A model generated the notes under the pieces. That model worked only from the letters and a program-made list of their open reading frames with translations. It did no database searches and was not told the origin of the DNA. From the NCBI GenBank assembly GCA_008933705.1, contig WBUN01000003.1, positions 1 through 64,000 of the forward strand: DNA of 64,000 nucleotides. The letters are read 5' to 3'. Of the stretch, positions 56,158 through 64,000 are shown piece by piece. Every line of letters starts with the position of its first letter. Position 1 is the first letter of the stretch. Source of the DNA: Hyphomicrobiaceae bacterium. GTDB taxonomy: Bacteria > Pseudomonadota > Alphaproteobacteria > Rhizobiales > Hyphomicrobiaceae. The position numbers were made by a program, and so were the translations under genes.

Positions 56158-57108
56158 ATGATCGGCCCAATCGGACGCGGCGTTGCCGCGTGTGCCGTAT
56201 CCATCTCGCTGGCTTGCGGTGTGGCGCCGAACAAGGCTGCTGCGCAGACCTACCCTACCAGGCCAATCGAGATGATTGTGACTTGGGGGCCGGGAGGCGG
56301 CGCCGACCAGACCGGCCGTATGATCGGCAAGCTGCTCGAGCCGGAGCTCAAGGTCTCGATTCCCGTCGAGAATGTCGCCGGCGCCTCGGGCGTGACGGGC
56401 CTCACCAAGCTGCTCGGTGGTCAGGCGGAGGGCTACCAGATTGCTATCGTCACGGCGGATACGCTGGCCCTTCTCGCCGATCCAAAACCGCAACGGTGGA
56501 GCTTGAACGACCTGTCGCCGATCGCGGTTCTGATCGTGCAGAACTCCGGCTTCTTCGTAAAGGGCGACGGACCGTTGAAGACCTGGGCCGATGTCGAGGC
56601 CAAAGCCAAGACGACGGAGCTCAAGGTTGCCGTCACAGGCCTTGGAACCCCAGATGACATGGCCGTCGAGCAACTGAAGAAGCGCGGCCTGAAGCTCTTG
56701 TCGGTGCCGTTCGCGAAGCCCGCGGAGCGCTACGTTGCGGTCATCGGCGGACATGCCGATCTGCTCTACGAGCAGGCCGGGGACGTGCGCTCCTTCATTG
56801 AGAATAAGCAGCTGGCTCCGGTTCTGTTTCTTGCCAACGCACCGGTCGCACAATTCCCCAAAGTGCCGACCACCAAGAGCATCGGCATGAACCTTGTGCT
56901 CGATCAGTTCAGAACGATCATGGCCAAGGCCGGCACGCCTCCCGGGCCCTACAAGCTGCTGACGGAGAAAGTCGCTCAGACCACCAGGTCGCCAGAGTAC
57001 GTCAAGTTTCTCCAAGACCAGTGGGCTGACCCCAAGAGCGTTCTCGTCGGAGACGCGGCCGTGCGCTACATTCGCGAGCAGATCGAGGCCCTGAAGAAGC
57101 TCAAGTGA
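56158..57108 (+). CDS. tctC: Tripartite tricarboxylate transporter substrate-binding protein
   Basis: A 316-residue periplasmic binding protein of the TctC/Bug family. Signal peptide residues 1 to about 29 (ending KAAAQ), then 'YPTRPIEMIVTWGPGGGADQ' and 'VENVAGASGVTGLTKLLGG', typical of the family; 'GLGTPDDMAVEQLKK' and 'RSIGMNLVLDQFRTIMA'-like segments follow. GGGAGGA precedes the ATG. It captures a carboxylate for TctBA. The ligand is not predictable from the sequence; given the enzymes downstream, a small dicarboxylate or amino-dicarboxylate is a reasonable guess. Confidence 0.9.
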   Translation: MIGPIGRGVAACAVSISLACGVAPNKAAAQTYPTRPIEMIVTWGPGGGADQTGRMIGKLLEPELKVSIPVENVAGASGVTGLTKLLGGQAEGYQIAIVTADTLALLADPKPQRWSLNDLSPIAVLIVQNSGFFVKGDGPLKTWADVEAKAKTTELKVAVTGLGTPDDMAVEQLKKRGLKLLSVPFAKPAERYVAVIGGHADLLYEQAGDVRSFIENKQLAPVLFLANAPVAQFPKVPTTKSIGMNLVLDQFRTIMAKAGTPPGPYKLLTEKVAQTTRSPEYVKFLQDQWADPKSVLVGDAAVRYIREQIEALKKLK

Positions 57109-57121
57109 GGAAGGGCAGATC

Positions 57122-57766
57122 ATGGGGTTGGCCACTTGCAGTCTGCGTGGCCGGCCCTGCGATTTGGCAAGCTGTGAAATGCAGTTCATTCTTCGCTTAG
57201 GTCGCGCCGCTCCATTTCTGATGGTGGCCGCGGTGGGGCTGTTTCTCTACTACGTCGCAGGTCAATTCGACTTCCCGGCGCGACCGGGACGGGCAGGCCC
57301 TGACCTGTGGCCGAAGATCGTGTTGGGCCTGATGCTGTTCGCCGCAGCATGGGGCACGTTGCAGGCGCTGCTCACACCGGGCGATCCCGCGGAGATAAGC
57401 CTGCTGGTTCGGGCGGCTGCAAGGGCCGTCGGCAAGGCGGAGGAGGCGCAGCAAGATCTTGACGCCGAGTCGCTGCCGACGGATCAGCGCCAGCCTCTCC
57501 GAGCCCTTGCTGCCATCTTGGCAATGCTGGCGTTCGTCGGTTCGATCGCCTTCGTCGGATTCACCATCGCGACATTCGCGCTCATGCTCTCGATCATGCT
57601 GCTTGCGGGCTACAGGCGGCCCTTGAGCGCCGCGTTGATCTCGCTGGTCGGCACCATTTGCTTCTTTCTTGTGTTCCAGCGCGTCGCTTACATCTCGCTG
57701 CCGCTGGGTGTTGGGCCGTTCAAGGAATTCTCACAGGCCTTGATGGCCCTTGCAGGAGTCCGCTAG
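57122..57766 (+). CDS. tctB: Tripartite tricarboxylate transporter small membrane subunit TctB
   Basis: A 214-residue membrane protein with about four hydrophobic segments ('FLMVAAVGLFLYYVAGQFDF' near residue 35, a second at about 62-82, then two in the C-terminal half). 'ARPGRAGPDLWPKIVLGLML' is characteristic of TctB. The cytoplasmic loop is Ala/Glu-rich and longer than usual. Its stop overlaps the tctA GTG start by one base (TAGTG). Confidence 0.87.
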   Translation: MGLATCSLRGRPCDLASCEMQFILRLGRAAPFLMVAAVGLFLYYVAGQFDFPARPGRAGPDLWPKIVLGLMLFAAAWGTLQALLTPGDPAEISLLVRAAARAVGKAEEAQQDLDAESLPTDQRQPLRALAAILAMLAFVGSIAFVGFTIATFALMLSIMLLAGYRRPLSAALISLVGTICFFLVFQRVAYISLPLGVGPFKEFSQALMALAGVR

Positions 57767-59268
57767 TGGAGCCGCTCATCCATCTCGCGCATGGCTTCGG
57801 ATCGGTCTTTCAGCCCGTCAATCTGGTTGTGCTCGTCGTCGGCCTGGTGCTCGGCCTGATCGTGGCCGTCCTTCCCGGCCTGACGCTCGTCATGGGCGTC
57901 GTTCTCGCGCTTCCCTTCACCTACGGCATGGGCATCGTGCCGGCACTGATCCTGCTCACGGCCATGTATGTGTCGGGGACGTATGGCGGCGCTTTCACCT
58001 CCATCCTCTTCCGCATTCCCGGCGAGCCGATGGACGTGCCGCTCCTCTGGGATGGGTACGCGATGGCACGTGCGGGTGAGCCTGCGCTGGCGCTCGGCTG
58101 GACGCTCTTTTCTGCGCTCGCAGGCGGCCTTGTTGCCGCGATTGCCATGGTCTTGCTGTCGGGCCCGGTTGCAGATCTGGCGCTGCGCCTGTCGACGCCC
58201 GAATATTTTGCAGTGATCCTGCTGGGTCTGGCCTCGGTCGTGACTCTCGGCGGCAGCTCCCTGCCCAAGGCGCTGATCTCCCTCGCGCTCGGCCTGGTGA
58301 TTGCTACGGTCGGCACCGACTCGACCTACGGCGCGATGCGCTTCACATTCGACATCCCCCTTCTCGAGGACGGCATCGAGTACATTCTGGTCATGGTCGG
58401 CGCCTACGGCCTGGGCGAGGTGCTCTCCCGCGTCGAGCAACGCACGGGGGGTGACAGCGTGCAGAAGACTTCCACGATCAGCACCAAGCTGCCGAGCCTG
58501 CGGGCCATTACCGCCGTCAAGGGCACATTCGCGCGCAGCTCGATCCTCGGCTTCCTGATCGGCGTCATCCCCGGCGCGGGCGCCACCATCGCTTCCTTCG
58601 TGAGCTACGGCATCGAGGGCCAGTACGGACGGCGGCGGCAGGAGCTCGGTCAGGGCATCGCCGAGGGCATCGTAGCCCCGCAGACTGCGGCAACCTCGTC
58701 TGTCGGGGGAGCGATGGTGCCCCTGCTGACTTTGGGTATCCCGGGCTCAGGTGCGACCGCCATCATCATGGCGGCCTTTCTGCTGCACGGTATTCAGCCC
58801 GGCCCCCACGTGTTCTTCAAATCGGGCGATATTGTCTACACGATCTTTGCGTCGGTGTTCGTCGCCGTGATCGGCATGTGTATCCTCGGCTATTTCGCGA
58901 TCAAGCTTCTGGTGAAGGTGCTCGATTTCCCGGAGGCGATCACTTCGGCTTTTGTCGTCATGTTCTGCTTCATGGGGGCCATGGCCTCACGCTCGACGGT
59001 CGGCGATCTCTGGCTCATCGTCGCCTTCGGCATCGTCGGCTTCCTCTTCGAGCGTTACAGGTTCCCGATCGCCCCAATGGTGCTCGGAGCCATCCTAGGG
59101 CCGCTGGCAGAAACGAGCTTCATGACCACGATGATCAGCTTTCACAACGATTGGACGGTCTTCTTCACCCGCCCCATCAGCGGCTCGATCATGGCAGTCT
59201 GCCTCGCAGCCCTCCTCTATCCGGCCTATCGGGAGTGGCGTGACCGCCGTCTCGTACGCGTGGGCTGA
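57766..59268 (+). CDS. tctA: Tripartite tricarboxylate transporter large membrane subunit TctA
   Basis: A 500-residue permease with about ten to twelve membrane segments. Family motifs include 'GLVLGLIVAVLPGLTLVMG', 'MYVSGTYGGAFTSILFRIPGE', 'LIGVIPGAGATIASFVSYG' and 'LLTLGIPGSGATAIIMAAF'. Start is GTG 57766 with AGGAG nine bases upstream; an open frame further upstream belongs to tctB's shadow. With TctB and TctC it forms a cation-coupled carboxylate importer in the inner membrane. Confidence 0.94.
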   Translation: MEPLIHLAHGFGSVFQPVNLVVLVVGLVLGLIVAVLPGLTLVMGVVLALPFTYGMGIVPALILLTAMYVSGTYGGAFTSILFRIPGEPMDVPLLWDGYAMARAGEPALALGWTLFSALAGGLVAAIAMVLLSGPVADLALRLSTPEYFAVILLGLASVVTLGGSSLPKALISLALGLVIATVGTDSTYGAMRFTFDIPLLEDGIEYILVMVGAYGLGEVLSRVEQRTGGDSVQKTSTISTKLPSLRAITAVKGTFARSSILGFLIGVIPGAGATIASFVSYGIEGQYGRRRQELGQGIAEGIVAPQTAATSSVGGAMVPLLTLGIPGSGATAIIMAAFLLHGIQPGPHVFFKSGDIVYTIFASVFVAVIGMCILGYFAIKLLVKVLDFPEAITSAFVVMFCFMGAMASRSTVGDLWLIVAFGIVGFLFERYRFPIAPMVLGAILGPLAETSFMTTMISFHNDWTVFFTRPISGSIMAVCLAALLYPAYREWRDRRLVRVG

Positions 59269-59360
59269 CGCAAACCCCTGCCTCCAAACGTCGGCTGGCT
59301 GACAGACGGGCCCTCCTTTTCCCTCCATGCTTGGGCGGTTCGGTCCAAGGTCGGCAGCGC

Positions 59361-60353
59361 ATGAAGGCGGTACAAGTTCACAGTTTCGGCGGCCCAGATG
59401 CCCTCGCTGTCGAGGAGCTGCCGGTCCCCACGCCTGGCAAAGGCGAGGTCCTCGTCAAGCTCGAGCTGGCCGGCGTCAACTATATCGACGTCTACATGCG
59501 CAACGGCAGCTACGGTCGCTCCGAGACCTATCGCACGCCTCTGCCGATGACGCTCGGCATGGAAGGGGGCGGATCGGTAGCCGCCCTCGGCACCGACACG
59601 GGAACCGTTGCCGTCGGCGATCGTGTTGCCTACTGCCTGGCACGCGGCTCATACGCCGAGTACGCCGTCGTGCCCGAAGGCAAGCTCGTGCGCGTGCCGG
59701 ACGACATACCGATGCATATTGCCACCGCGCTTATGCTGCAAGGCGCGACGGCGCACTACCTGACGCACTCCGCCTTCAGGTTGACGTCGCAGCACGTCTG
59801 CCTCGTGCACGCCGGCGCAGGCGGCGTCGGCCAATTGCTGATCCAGCTTGCGAAGCGGAACGGCGCGTATGTGATCGCAACGGTCGGTACGCGCGAGAAG
59901 GCGGCGCTTGCAAAGGCACGCGGCGCCGACGCTACTATCCTCTATCGCGAAGCCGACTTTCGCGAGGAGGTTCTGCGCCTGACCTCTGGAAGGGGCGTCG
60001 ACGTGGTCTACGACTCGGTCGGCCGCGACACGCTTCCGCGCAGTCTCAGATCGCTCAAGAGGCGGGGCACATGCATCAGCTTCGGAGCAAGCTCGGGTCA
60101 ACCGGAGCCGATCACGCTGCTCGAGCTGGCTGAAGCCGGATCGGTGTTTCTCACGCGTCCTCATCTCGCCGACTACATGGCCTCACCCGAGGAGATTGGT
60201 GGACGGGCCAGCGATCTCTTCAAGGCCGTCGGCGAAGGTGCCCTCAGCGTCGCCATCGACAGCACGTTGCCGCTCGCGAACGCCCGGCGCGCGCATGAGC
60301 TGATCGAGGGGCGGACTACGCGAGGCAAGCTCCTTCTGGACATTGCAGCATAG
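59361..60353 (+). CDS. Zinc-independent quinone oxidoreductase-like (MDR) protein
   Basis: A 330-residue medium-chain reductase of the QOR branch: 'GVNYIDVYMRNGSY' and 'TLGMEGGGSVAALG' in the N-terminal domain, 'HAGAGGVGQLLIQLAKRNGA' as the NADPH loop, 'GRGVDVVYDSVG' and 'TRPHLADY' later. It lacks the structural zinc cysteines of alcohol dehydrogenases. It is in line with the transporter upstream (92-base gap) and the enolase-superfamily gene downstream (22-base gap), so it may reduce a metabolite of the route rather than a quinone. Confidence 0.88.
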   Translation: MKAVQVHSFGGPDALAVEELPVPTPGKGEVLVKLELAGVNYIDVYMRNGSYGRSETYRTPLPMTLGMEGGGSVAALGTDTGTVAVGDRVAYCLARGSYAEYAVVPEGKLVRVPDDIPMHIATALMLQGATAHYLTHSAFRLTSQHVCLVHAGAGGVGQLLIQLAKRNGAYVIATVGTREKAALAKARGADATILYREADFREEVLRLTSGRGVDVVYDSVGRDTLPRSLRSLKRRGTCISFGASSGQPEPITLLELAEAGSVFLTRPHLADYMASPEEIGGRASDLFKAVGEGALSVAIDSTLPLANARRAHELIEGRTTRGKLLLDIAA

Positions 60354-60375
60354 ATCAGACAGGCCCCGGCGAACC

Positions 60376-61470
60376 ATGACGATCGAAGAGATCCATCTGT
60401 CCAGACTGAGCATTCCTCTCGCCAAGCCCTACAAGCTGGCGTTTCGGGATGTCACGCATTTCGACACTCTGCTTGTGGAACTCGTTGCCGGTGGACGTGC
60501 GGGCTATGGCGAGGCCACGATCCTCAACGGCTATACGGAGGAAACCGTCGAGGGTAGCTGGGCGTTGGCGCAGGCGTTGGCGCCGAAAGCGAGGGGCCTC
60601 TCTCCCGAGGCGGCGCGGCGGATGCTCGATGCCGATGTGCGCGCGACGGCGCCATTCACCGCGACGGCGTTCCTGACGGCCTTGGACATGGCGGGCGGCC
60701 ATCCTCTCCTGGAGATCAGGGAGCCTTCCAGAGTGCCGCTTCTGTTCGGCATCAATGCGACCGATCCCGGCGGGATCGAGCAGGAGCTCGAAGGCGCGCT
60801 GGCCAGCGGCTACCGCACGTTGAAGATAAAGGCAGGATTCGACCTTGAAGCCGACCTCGCCCGTGTTGGCCTCATCCAAGGCTTGAACCGCAACCGTGCC
60901 AGGCTCCGGATCGATGCCAACCAGGGATACGCGAAAGAGGACGGCTGCGCGTTTGCCCGCCGGATATCGCCGGACTCAGTCGAGCTGCTCGAGCAGCCGT
61001 GCCACGCCAAGGACTGGGATGCTGCCCGCGCTGTCGCCGAAGCGTCATGCGTCCCACTGATGCTCGACGAAGCGATCTATGACATGCACGATATCGAGCG
61101 CGCAGCACGCACAGGCGCAGCTTTCGTCAAGCTCAAGCTGATGAAATTTGCCAGCCTGGATGCGCTCGCGCGCGGCCTCGGCCGTATTCGCGAGCTCGGC
61201 ATGACGCCGGTGCTTGGCAACGGCGTTGCAAGCGATATCGGCTGCTGGATGGAGGCCTGTGTCGCCAGCACCATGATCGACAATGCGGGCGAGATGAACG
61301 GCTTTCTCCGCCAGCGCGAAGCTCTGGTGCAAGAGCCCATTGCGGTCGAGGCTGGCGCCATGCTGCTCGAGCCCGGCTTCGTGCCGATCCTGCATCGCGA
61401 AAGACTGCACAGGTTCGCGATCGGCCAGACAGCAGCCCGCACACCCGAAGCAAGGGAGAACGCTCCGTGA
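60376..61470 (+). CDS. Enolase-superfamily enzyme, muconate cycloisomerase/epimerase subgroup
   Basis: A 364-residue protein with a capping domain (about residues 1-125) and a TIM barrel. Catalytic elements of the muconate cycloisomerase subgroup are visible: K150-I-K152 on strand 2, metal ligands D180 (RIDANQ), E206 (LLEQP) and D231 (MLDEA), and K254 in 'KLKLMK' on strand 6. This subgroup includes cycloisomerases, dipeptide epimerases and N-acylamino acid racemases; it is not the methylaspartate ammonia-lyase subgroup. It overlaps glmS by four bases, so it is tightly tied to glutamate mutase. The reaction is unknown. Confidence 0.87.
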   Translation: MTIEEIHLSRLSIPLAKPYKLAFRDVTHFDTLLVELVAGGRAGYGEATILNGYTEETVEGSWALAQALAPKARGLSPEAARRMLDADVRATAPFTATAFLTALDMAGGHPLLEIREPSRVPLLFGINATDPGGIEQELEGALASGYRTLKIKAGFDLEADLARVGLIQGLNRNRARLRIDANQGYAKEDGCAFARRISPDSVELLEQPCHAKDWDAARAVAEASCVPLMLDEAIYDMHDIERAARTGAAFVKLKLMKFASLDALARGLGRIRELGMTPVLGNGVASDIGCWMEACVASTMIDNAGEMNGFLRQREALVQEPIAVEAGAMLLEPGFVPILHRERLHRFAIGQTAARTPEARENAP

Positions 61471-61958
61471 CCCAACCGGCCAATCCAAACGAGGTGCAGG
61501 CTGTGGGCTCTGCAAGAAACCGCATGCTGGTAACGGGCGTCATCGGGTCGGATACCCACATCGTCGGAAACCGGATCCTGTCGCTGGCGCTGGAGAAAGC
61601 CGGCTTCAGGGTCGTTTCTCTCGGCGCTCTGACGCCAGCTTCTGATTTTATCAAGGCAGCGGTGGAGACGGCCGCAGACGCGATCCTGGTCTCGTCGCTC
61701 TACGGTCAGGGCGAACTCGACTGCCGCGGCTTTCGCGACATGTGCATTGAGGCCGGACTGGACGACCTCCTGCTCTATGTCGGAGGCAACCTCGTGGTCG
61801 GCAAGCGGAGCTGGGAGGAGACAGAAAAGACCTACCTGAACATGGGCTTTGATCGCGCCTTTGCGCCGGGCACCCGCACGCCGGATGTGATCCGCCTATT
61901 GAACGAAGATTTTGCGGCACGTGCGCAAGGTCAACCCATCGCCCGCGTCAAGGCGTAG
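61467..61958 (+). CDS. glmS: Glutamate mutase sigma subunit (methylaspartate mutase S)
   Basis: The B12-binding subunit of adenosylcobalamin-dependent glutamate mutase, which interconverts L-glutamate and (2S,3S)-3-methylaspartate (not glucosamine-6-phosphate synthase, which shares the symbol). The 163-residue protein has the cobalamin motif D29-x-H31-x-x-G34 in 'GVIGSDTHIVGNRIL', 'LVSSLYGQGELDC' and 'YVGGNLVVGK'. It starts with GTG 61467, overlapping the upstream stop; an ATG at 61524 is a less likely alternative. Confidence 0.94.
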   Translation: MTQPANPNEVQAVGSARNRMLVTGVIGSDTHIVGNRILSLALEKAGFRVVSLGALTPASDFIKAAVETAADAILVSSLYGQGELDCRGFRDMCIEAGLDDLLLYVGGNLVVGKRSWEETEKTYLNMGFDRAFAPGTRTPDVIRLLNEDFAARAQGQPIARVKA

Positions 61959-61966
61959 TCCTGATC

Positions 61967-63391
61967 ATGTCTTGTGCGCTCCTCATCGATTTCGGTTCGA
62001 CCTACACAAAGCTGCGGGCGGTTGACCTCGCGCAGGCGTGTGTCCTGGCCAGCGGACAGGGCCCTTCAACAGTAACGTCCGATGTGACGGTCGGGCTCGA
62101 CGCCGCGCTCGCCGACCTCGAGCGCAAGCTCAACGGTCTGCCATCATTCAAGTACCGGCTCGCTTCCTCCTCGGCCGCCGGCGGACTTCGCATGGTGACC
62201 ATCGGCTTGGTGCGTGAGCTGACCACCGAGGCGGCACGCCAGGCGGCGCTTGGGGCCGGCGCCAAGGTGGTCGGCACGTTTGCCTATCGGCTGACTCCAG
62301 CCGACGACCACCGCATTGCCGAGCTCGCCCCCGACATCATCCTTCTCGCGGGCGGAACTGACGGCGGCAATAGCGATGTCATCTGCCACAATGCCGCTCG
62401 TATTGCCGCATCGGCACTCGCGTGTCCGATCGTGGTTGCCGGCAATCGCGACGTCGCCCAGGATCTGGTCACACTGCTCGCCCGGACCGGAAAGACGGCA
62501 GTCCTGACGGAAAACGTGATGCCGAGCTTTGGCGAGCTCAACATCGACCCAGCACGAGAAGCCATCCGCCAGGTATTCATCGATCGCATCGTTCATGCAA
62601 AGGGCATCGACCGTGCGGCCGCTCGCTTCGATGCACTGCTGATGCCGACCCCAGCGGCCGTGATGGAAGGCGCCCGCCTTCTTGCCGACGGCCCTTCCGG
62701 CCAGAGCGGCCTCGGAGATCTGCTCGTCATAGACATCGGCGGCGCCACCACGGATGTCCATTCGGTTTCTCCGGGTGCGCCGTCGCGGGAAGGCGTTATC
62801 CAGCACGGGCTGCCGGAACCGCGCGTCAAGCGCACCGTCGAAGGTGATCTCGGCATGCGCCACAACGCCGAGACGATCGTCGACGCCATCGGCCTGGATG
62901 CCGTCCGCGCCCGCAGCGGTCTTGCAGCAGAGACCGTCGAAGCAATCCTCCGCAGGATCGCATCGGACGTCGAGCATCTGCCGCAGAGCGCCGAGGAAGC
63001 CGCGCTCGACGAGGCCCTGGCCTGGGCAGCCGTGCGTCTCGCCGTCAAGCGGCATGCCGGCACGGTCAAAGTCGTGCAGACGGTGCAGGGCCCCGTGCTG
63101 GTGCAGAGCGGAAAGGATCTGACAAGCGTGACCAACGTCATCGGCACAGGCGGCCCTCTCGCGCACGGGATGACGCCGTCAACCGTGCTCCAGGCAGCCG
63201 TCGCGGACGGCAAAGACCCCTCGTCTCTGCAGCCGGCAGCACCGAAGCTGTTCGTGGATGCCGGCTACCTGCTCTATGCGGCGGGCCTTCTCGCCGCCAT
63301 CGAACCGGAACCCGCCTTCAATCTCGCTATGAAATCCCTGCTGCGTGTCGACAACGAGGAAAGCCATGGTTGCCGTCGCCAAACTGCGTGA
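61967..63391 (+). CDS. glmL: Glutamate mutase MutL/GlmL (reactivase-like)
   Basis: A 474-residue ASKHA-fold ATPase of the MutL/GlmL family, always found between the glutamate mutase subunit genes and thought to reactivate or chaperone the B12 enzyme. Phosphate-binding motifs are 'LLIDFGSTYTKLRAVD' at the N-terminus and 'LLVIDIGGATTDVHSV' in the second half, with 'ILLAGGTDGGN' between. It begins eight bases after glmS and overlaps glmE by 26 bases. Confidence 0.93.
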   Translation: MSCALLIDFGSTYTKLRAVDLAQACVLASGQGPSTVTSDVTVGLDAALADLERKLNGLPSFKYRLASSSAAGGLRMVTIGLVRELTTEAARQAALGAGAKVVGTFAYRLTPADDHRIAELAPDIILLAGGTDGGNSDVICHNAARIAASALACPIVVAGNRDVAQDLVTLLARTGKTAVLTENVMPSFGELNIDPAREAIRQVFIDRIVHAKGIDRAAARFDALLMPTPAAVMEGARLLADGPSGQSGLGDLLVIDIGGATTDVHSVSPGAPSREGVIQHGLPEPRVKRTVEGDLGMRHNAETIVDAIGLDAVRARSGLAAETVEAILRRIASDVEHLPQSAEEAALDEALAWAAVRLAVKRHAGTVKVVQTVQGPVLVQSGKDLTSVTNVIGTGGPLAHGMTPSTVLQAAVADGKDPSSLQPAAPKLFVDAGYLLYAAGLLAAIEPEPAFNLAMKSLLRVDNEESHGCRRQTA

Positions 63392-64000
63392 AGCCATGCC
63401 CCAATTGTCCGCGACCCAGATACCGATCGACGCTTTCGAGCGTATGCGCCGCGAGAATCTGGCGCGCTGGCCGACCGGCGCCCTCGTCGACATCGACGAG
63501 GCGGTCGCCTATCACCGCTCGCTGCCCGTGCATAAGCAGCTTGCCCGCGTCATGCGCAAGGCTGACGCAGAAGGCCGATGCCTGACGCAACCCCGCGGCG
63601 GCTTCGGCACGCTCGAGCTTCAGCTTGAGCTGATGCGCGAGCTCGATACCGTCGGCATGGCCGACATCGTTCCCACCACGACCGACAGCTACACGCGCAA
63701 TGAGCAGTGGGCCAGCGCCGAGCGCGGCATCGAGGAAAGCAGGAAGGCGAACCGTTCGATGCTCAACGGCTTTCCAATGGTCAATTACGGACCACAGGAA
63801 GCGCGCAAGCTGATCGAAGCCATCAACAAGCCGGCGATCGTGTTGTCGGGGACGTCGTTTCCGAAGCTGACCTCGGAAATAGGCTACGCGGCCGGCTTCT
63901 CCGGCTATCTGGGATCGGGCCTCGCCTACACGGTCTCCTACACCAAGGAAACCTCGCTCGAGGAGGGCATCAGGAACTACCAGTATCTTGACCGTCTGGT
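63366..64000 (+). CDS. glmE: Glutamate mutase epsilon subunit (methylaspartate mutase E), cut by window end
   Basis: The catalytic TIM-barrel subunit pairing with GlmS. The visible 211 residues include 'RWPTGALVDIDEAVAYHRSL', 'TQPRGGFGTLELQLELMREL', 'ADIVPTTTDSYTRNEQW' (substrate region) and 'GFPMVNYGPQEARKL', all characteristic of the epsilon subunit, whose full length is about 480. No frameshift is seen before base 64000. The ATG at 63366 lies inside the glmL end, implying coupled translation. Confidence 0.95.
   Translation, partial: MVAVAKLREAMPQLSATQIPIDAFERMRRENLARWPTGALVDIDEAVAYHRSLPVHKQLARVMRKADAEGRCLTQPRGGFGTLELQLELMRELDTVGMADIVPTTTDSYTRNEQWASAERGIEESRKANRSMLNGFPMVNYGPQEARKLIEAINKPAIVLSGTSFPKLTSEIGYAAGFSGYLGSGLAYTVSYTKETSLEEGIRNYQYLDRL

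Noticed and set aside
60376-61470. Reading the enolase-superfamily gene as methylaspartate ammonia-lyase
   Set aside because: The neighbour glmS makes this tempting, but the KxK on strand 2 and the KLMK segment on strand 6 fit the muconate cycloisomerase/epimerase subgroup, not the ammonia-lyase subgroup.

Overview
This is a gene-dense, high-GC window with no mobile elements, CRISPR arrays or rRNA. Its content points to an alphaproteobacterium, most likely in the order Hyphomicrobiales (Rhizobiales). The evidence is the aa3 oxidase cluster in the order coxB-coxA-ctaB-small membrane protein-ctaG-coxC-DUF983-SURF1 followed by thrC and an M16 peptidase, the rsmB-heparinase-purH block, an IalB-family protein, an SDHAF4/DUF1674 protein, an extensin-like protein and a PA0069-type radical SAM protein. 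The genus cannot be fixed from the sequence alone.

Layout. 1-13.3 kb (minus strand) holds a truncated membrane GGDEF/EAL protein, a GNAT acetyltransferase, an M16 protease, thrC and the cytochrome c oxidase structural and assembly genes. 13.7-15.6 kb (plus) holds an IalB-like secreted protein and a PcfJ-domain protein. 15.6-24.6 kb (minus) holds hemN behind an FNR/FixK-type box, an amidase, purH, a heparinase II/III protein, rsmB and htpX. 24.7-34.7 kb is mixed housekeeping: SDHAF4, extensin-like, two arsenosugar-type glycosyltransferases split by a metallo-beta-lactamase-fold gene, radical SAM, rnhB, a DedA-like protein, dsbB, mepA, msrA and tRNA-Ser(GGA). 34.9-36.9 kb (minus) is a TetR-peroxiredoxin-haloacid dehalogenase group with a clean operator palindrome.

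37.1-50.7 kb (minus) is a catabolic region that looks like the aerobic CoA-dependent 2-aminobenzoate (anthranilate) pathway. It has an aryl-CoA ligase, a two-domain flavoprotein of the 2-aminobenzoyl-CoA monooxygenase/reductase (salicylyl-CoA 5-hydroxylase) type, an SDR dehydrogenase, a crotonase, a RidA-family protein and a MarR regulator. Upstream lie a complete Liv-type ABC importer and a second acyl-CoA synthetase. A near-perfect 30-bp palindrome sits just before the flavoprotein gene. A hybrid histidine kinase/response regulator pair is divergent from this region.

54.4-64 kb (plus, except ubiX) is the least ordinary part. A Crp/Fnr-family regulator is followed by a TGTCA-N6-TGACA site and then by a run of genes in one direction: a tripartite tricarboxylate transporter (TctC-TctB-TctA), a quinone-oxidoreductase-like enzyme, an enolase-superfamily enzyme of the muconate cycloisomerase/epimerase type, and the coenzyme-B12 glutamate mutase set (GlmS, the reactivase-like GlmL, and GlmE cut by the window end). 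No methylaspartate ammonia-lyase or mesaconase is visible, so the route served by this operon is unclear. It is the best candidate here for an undescribed pathway.
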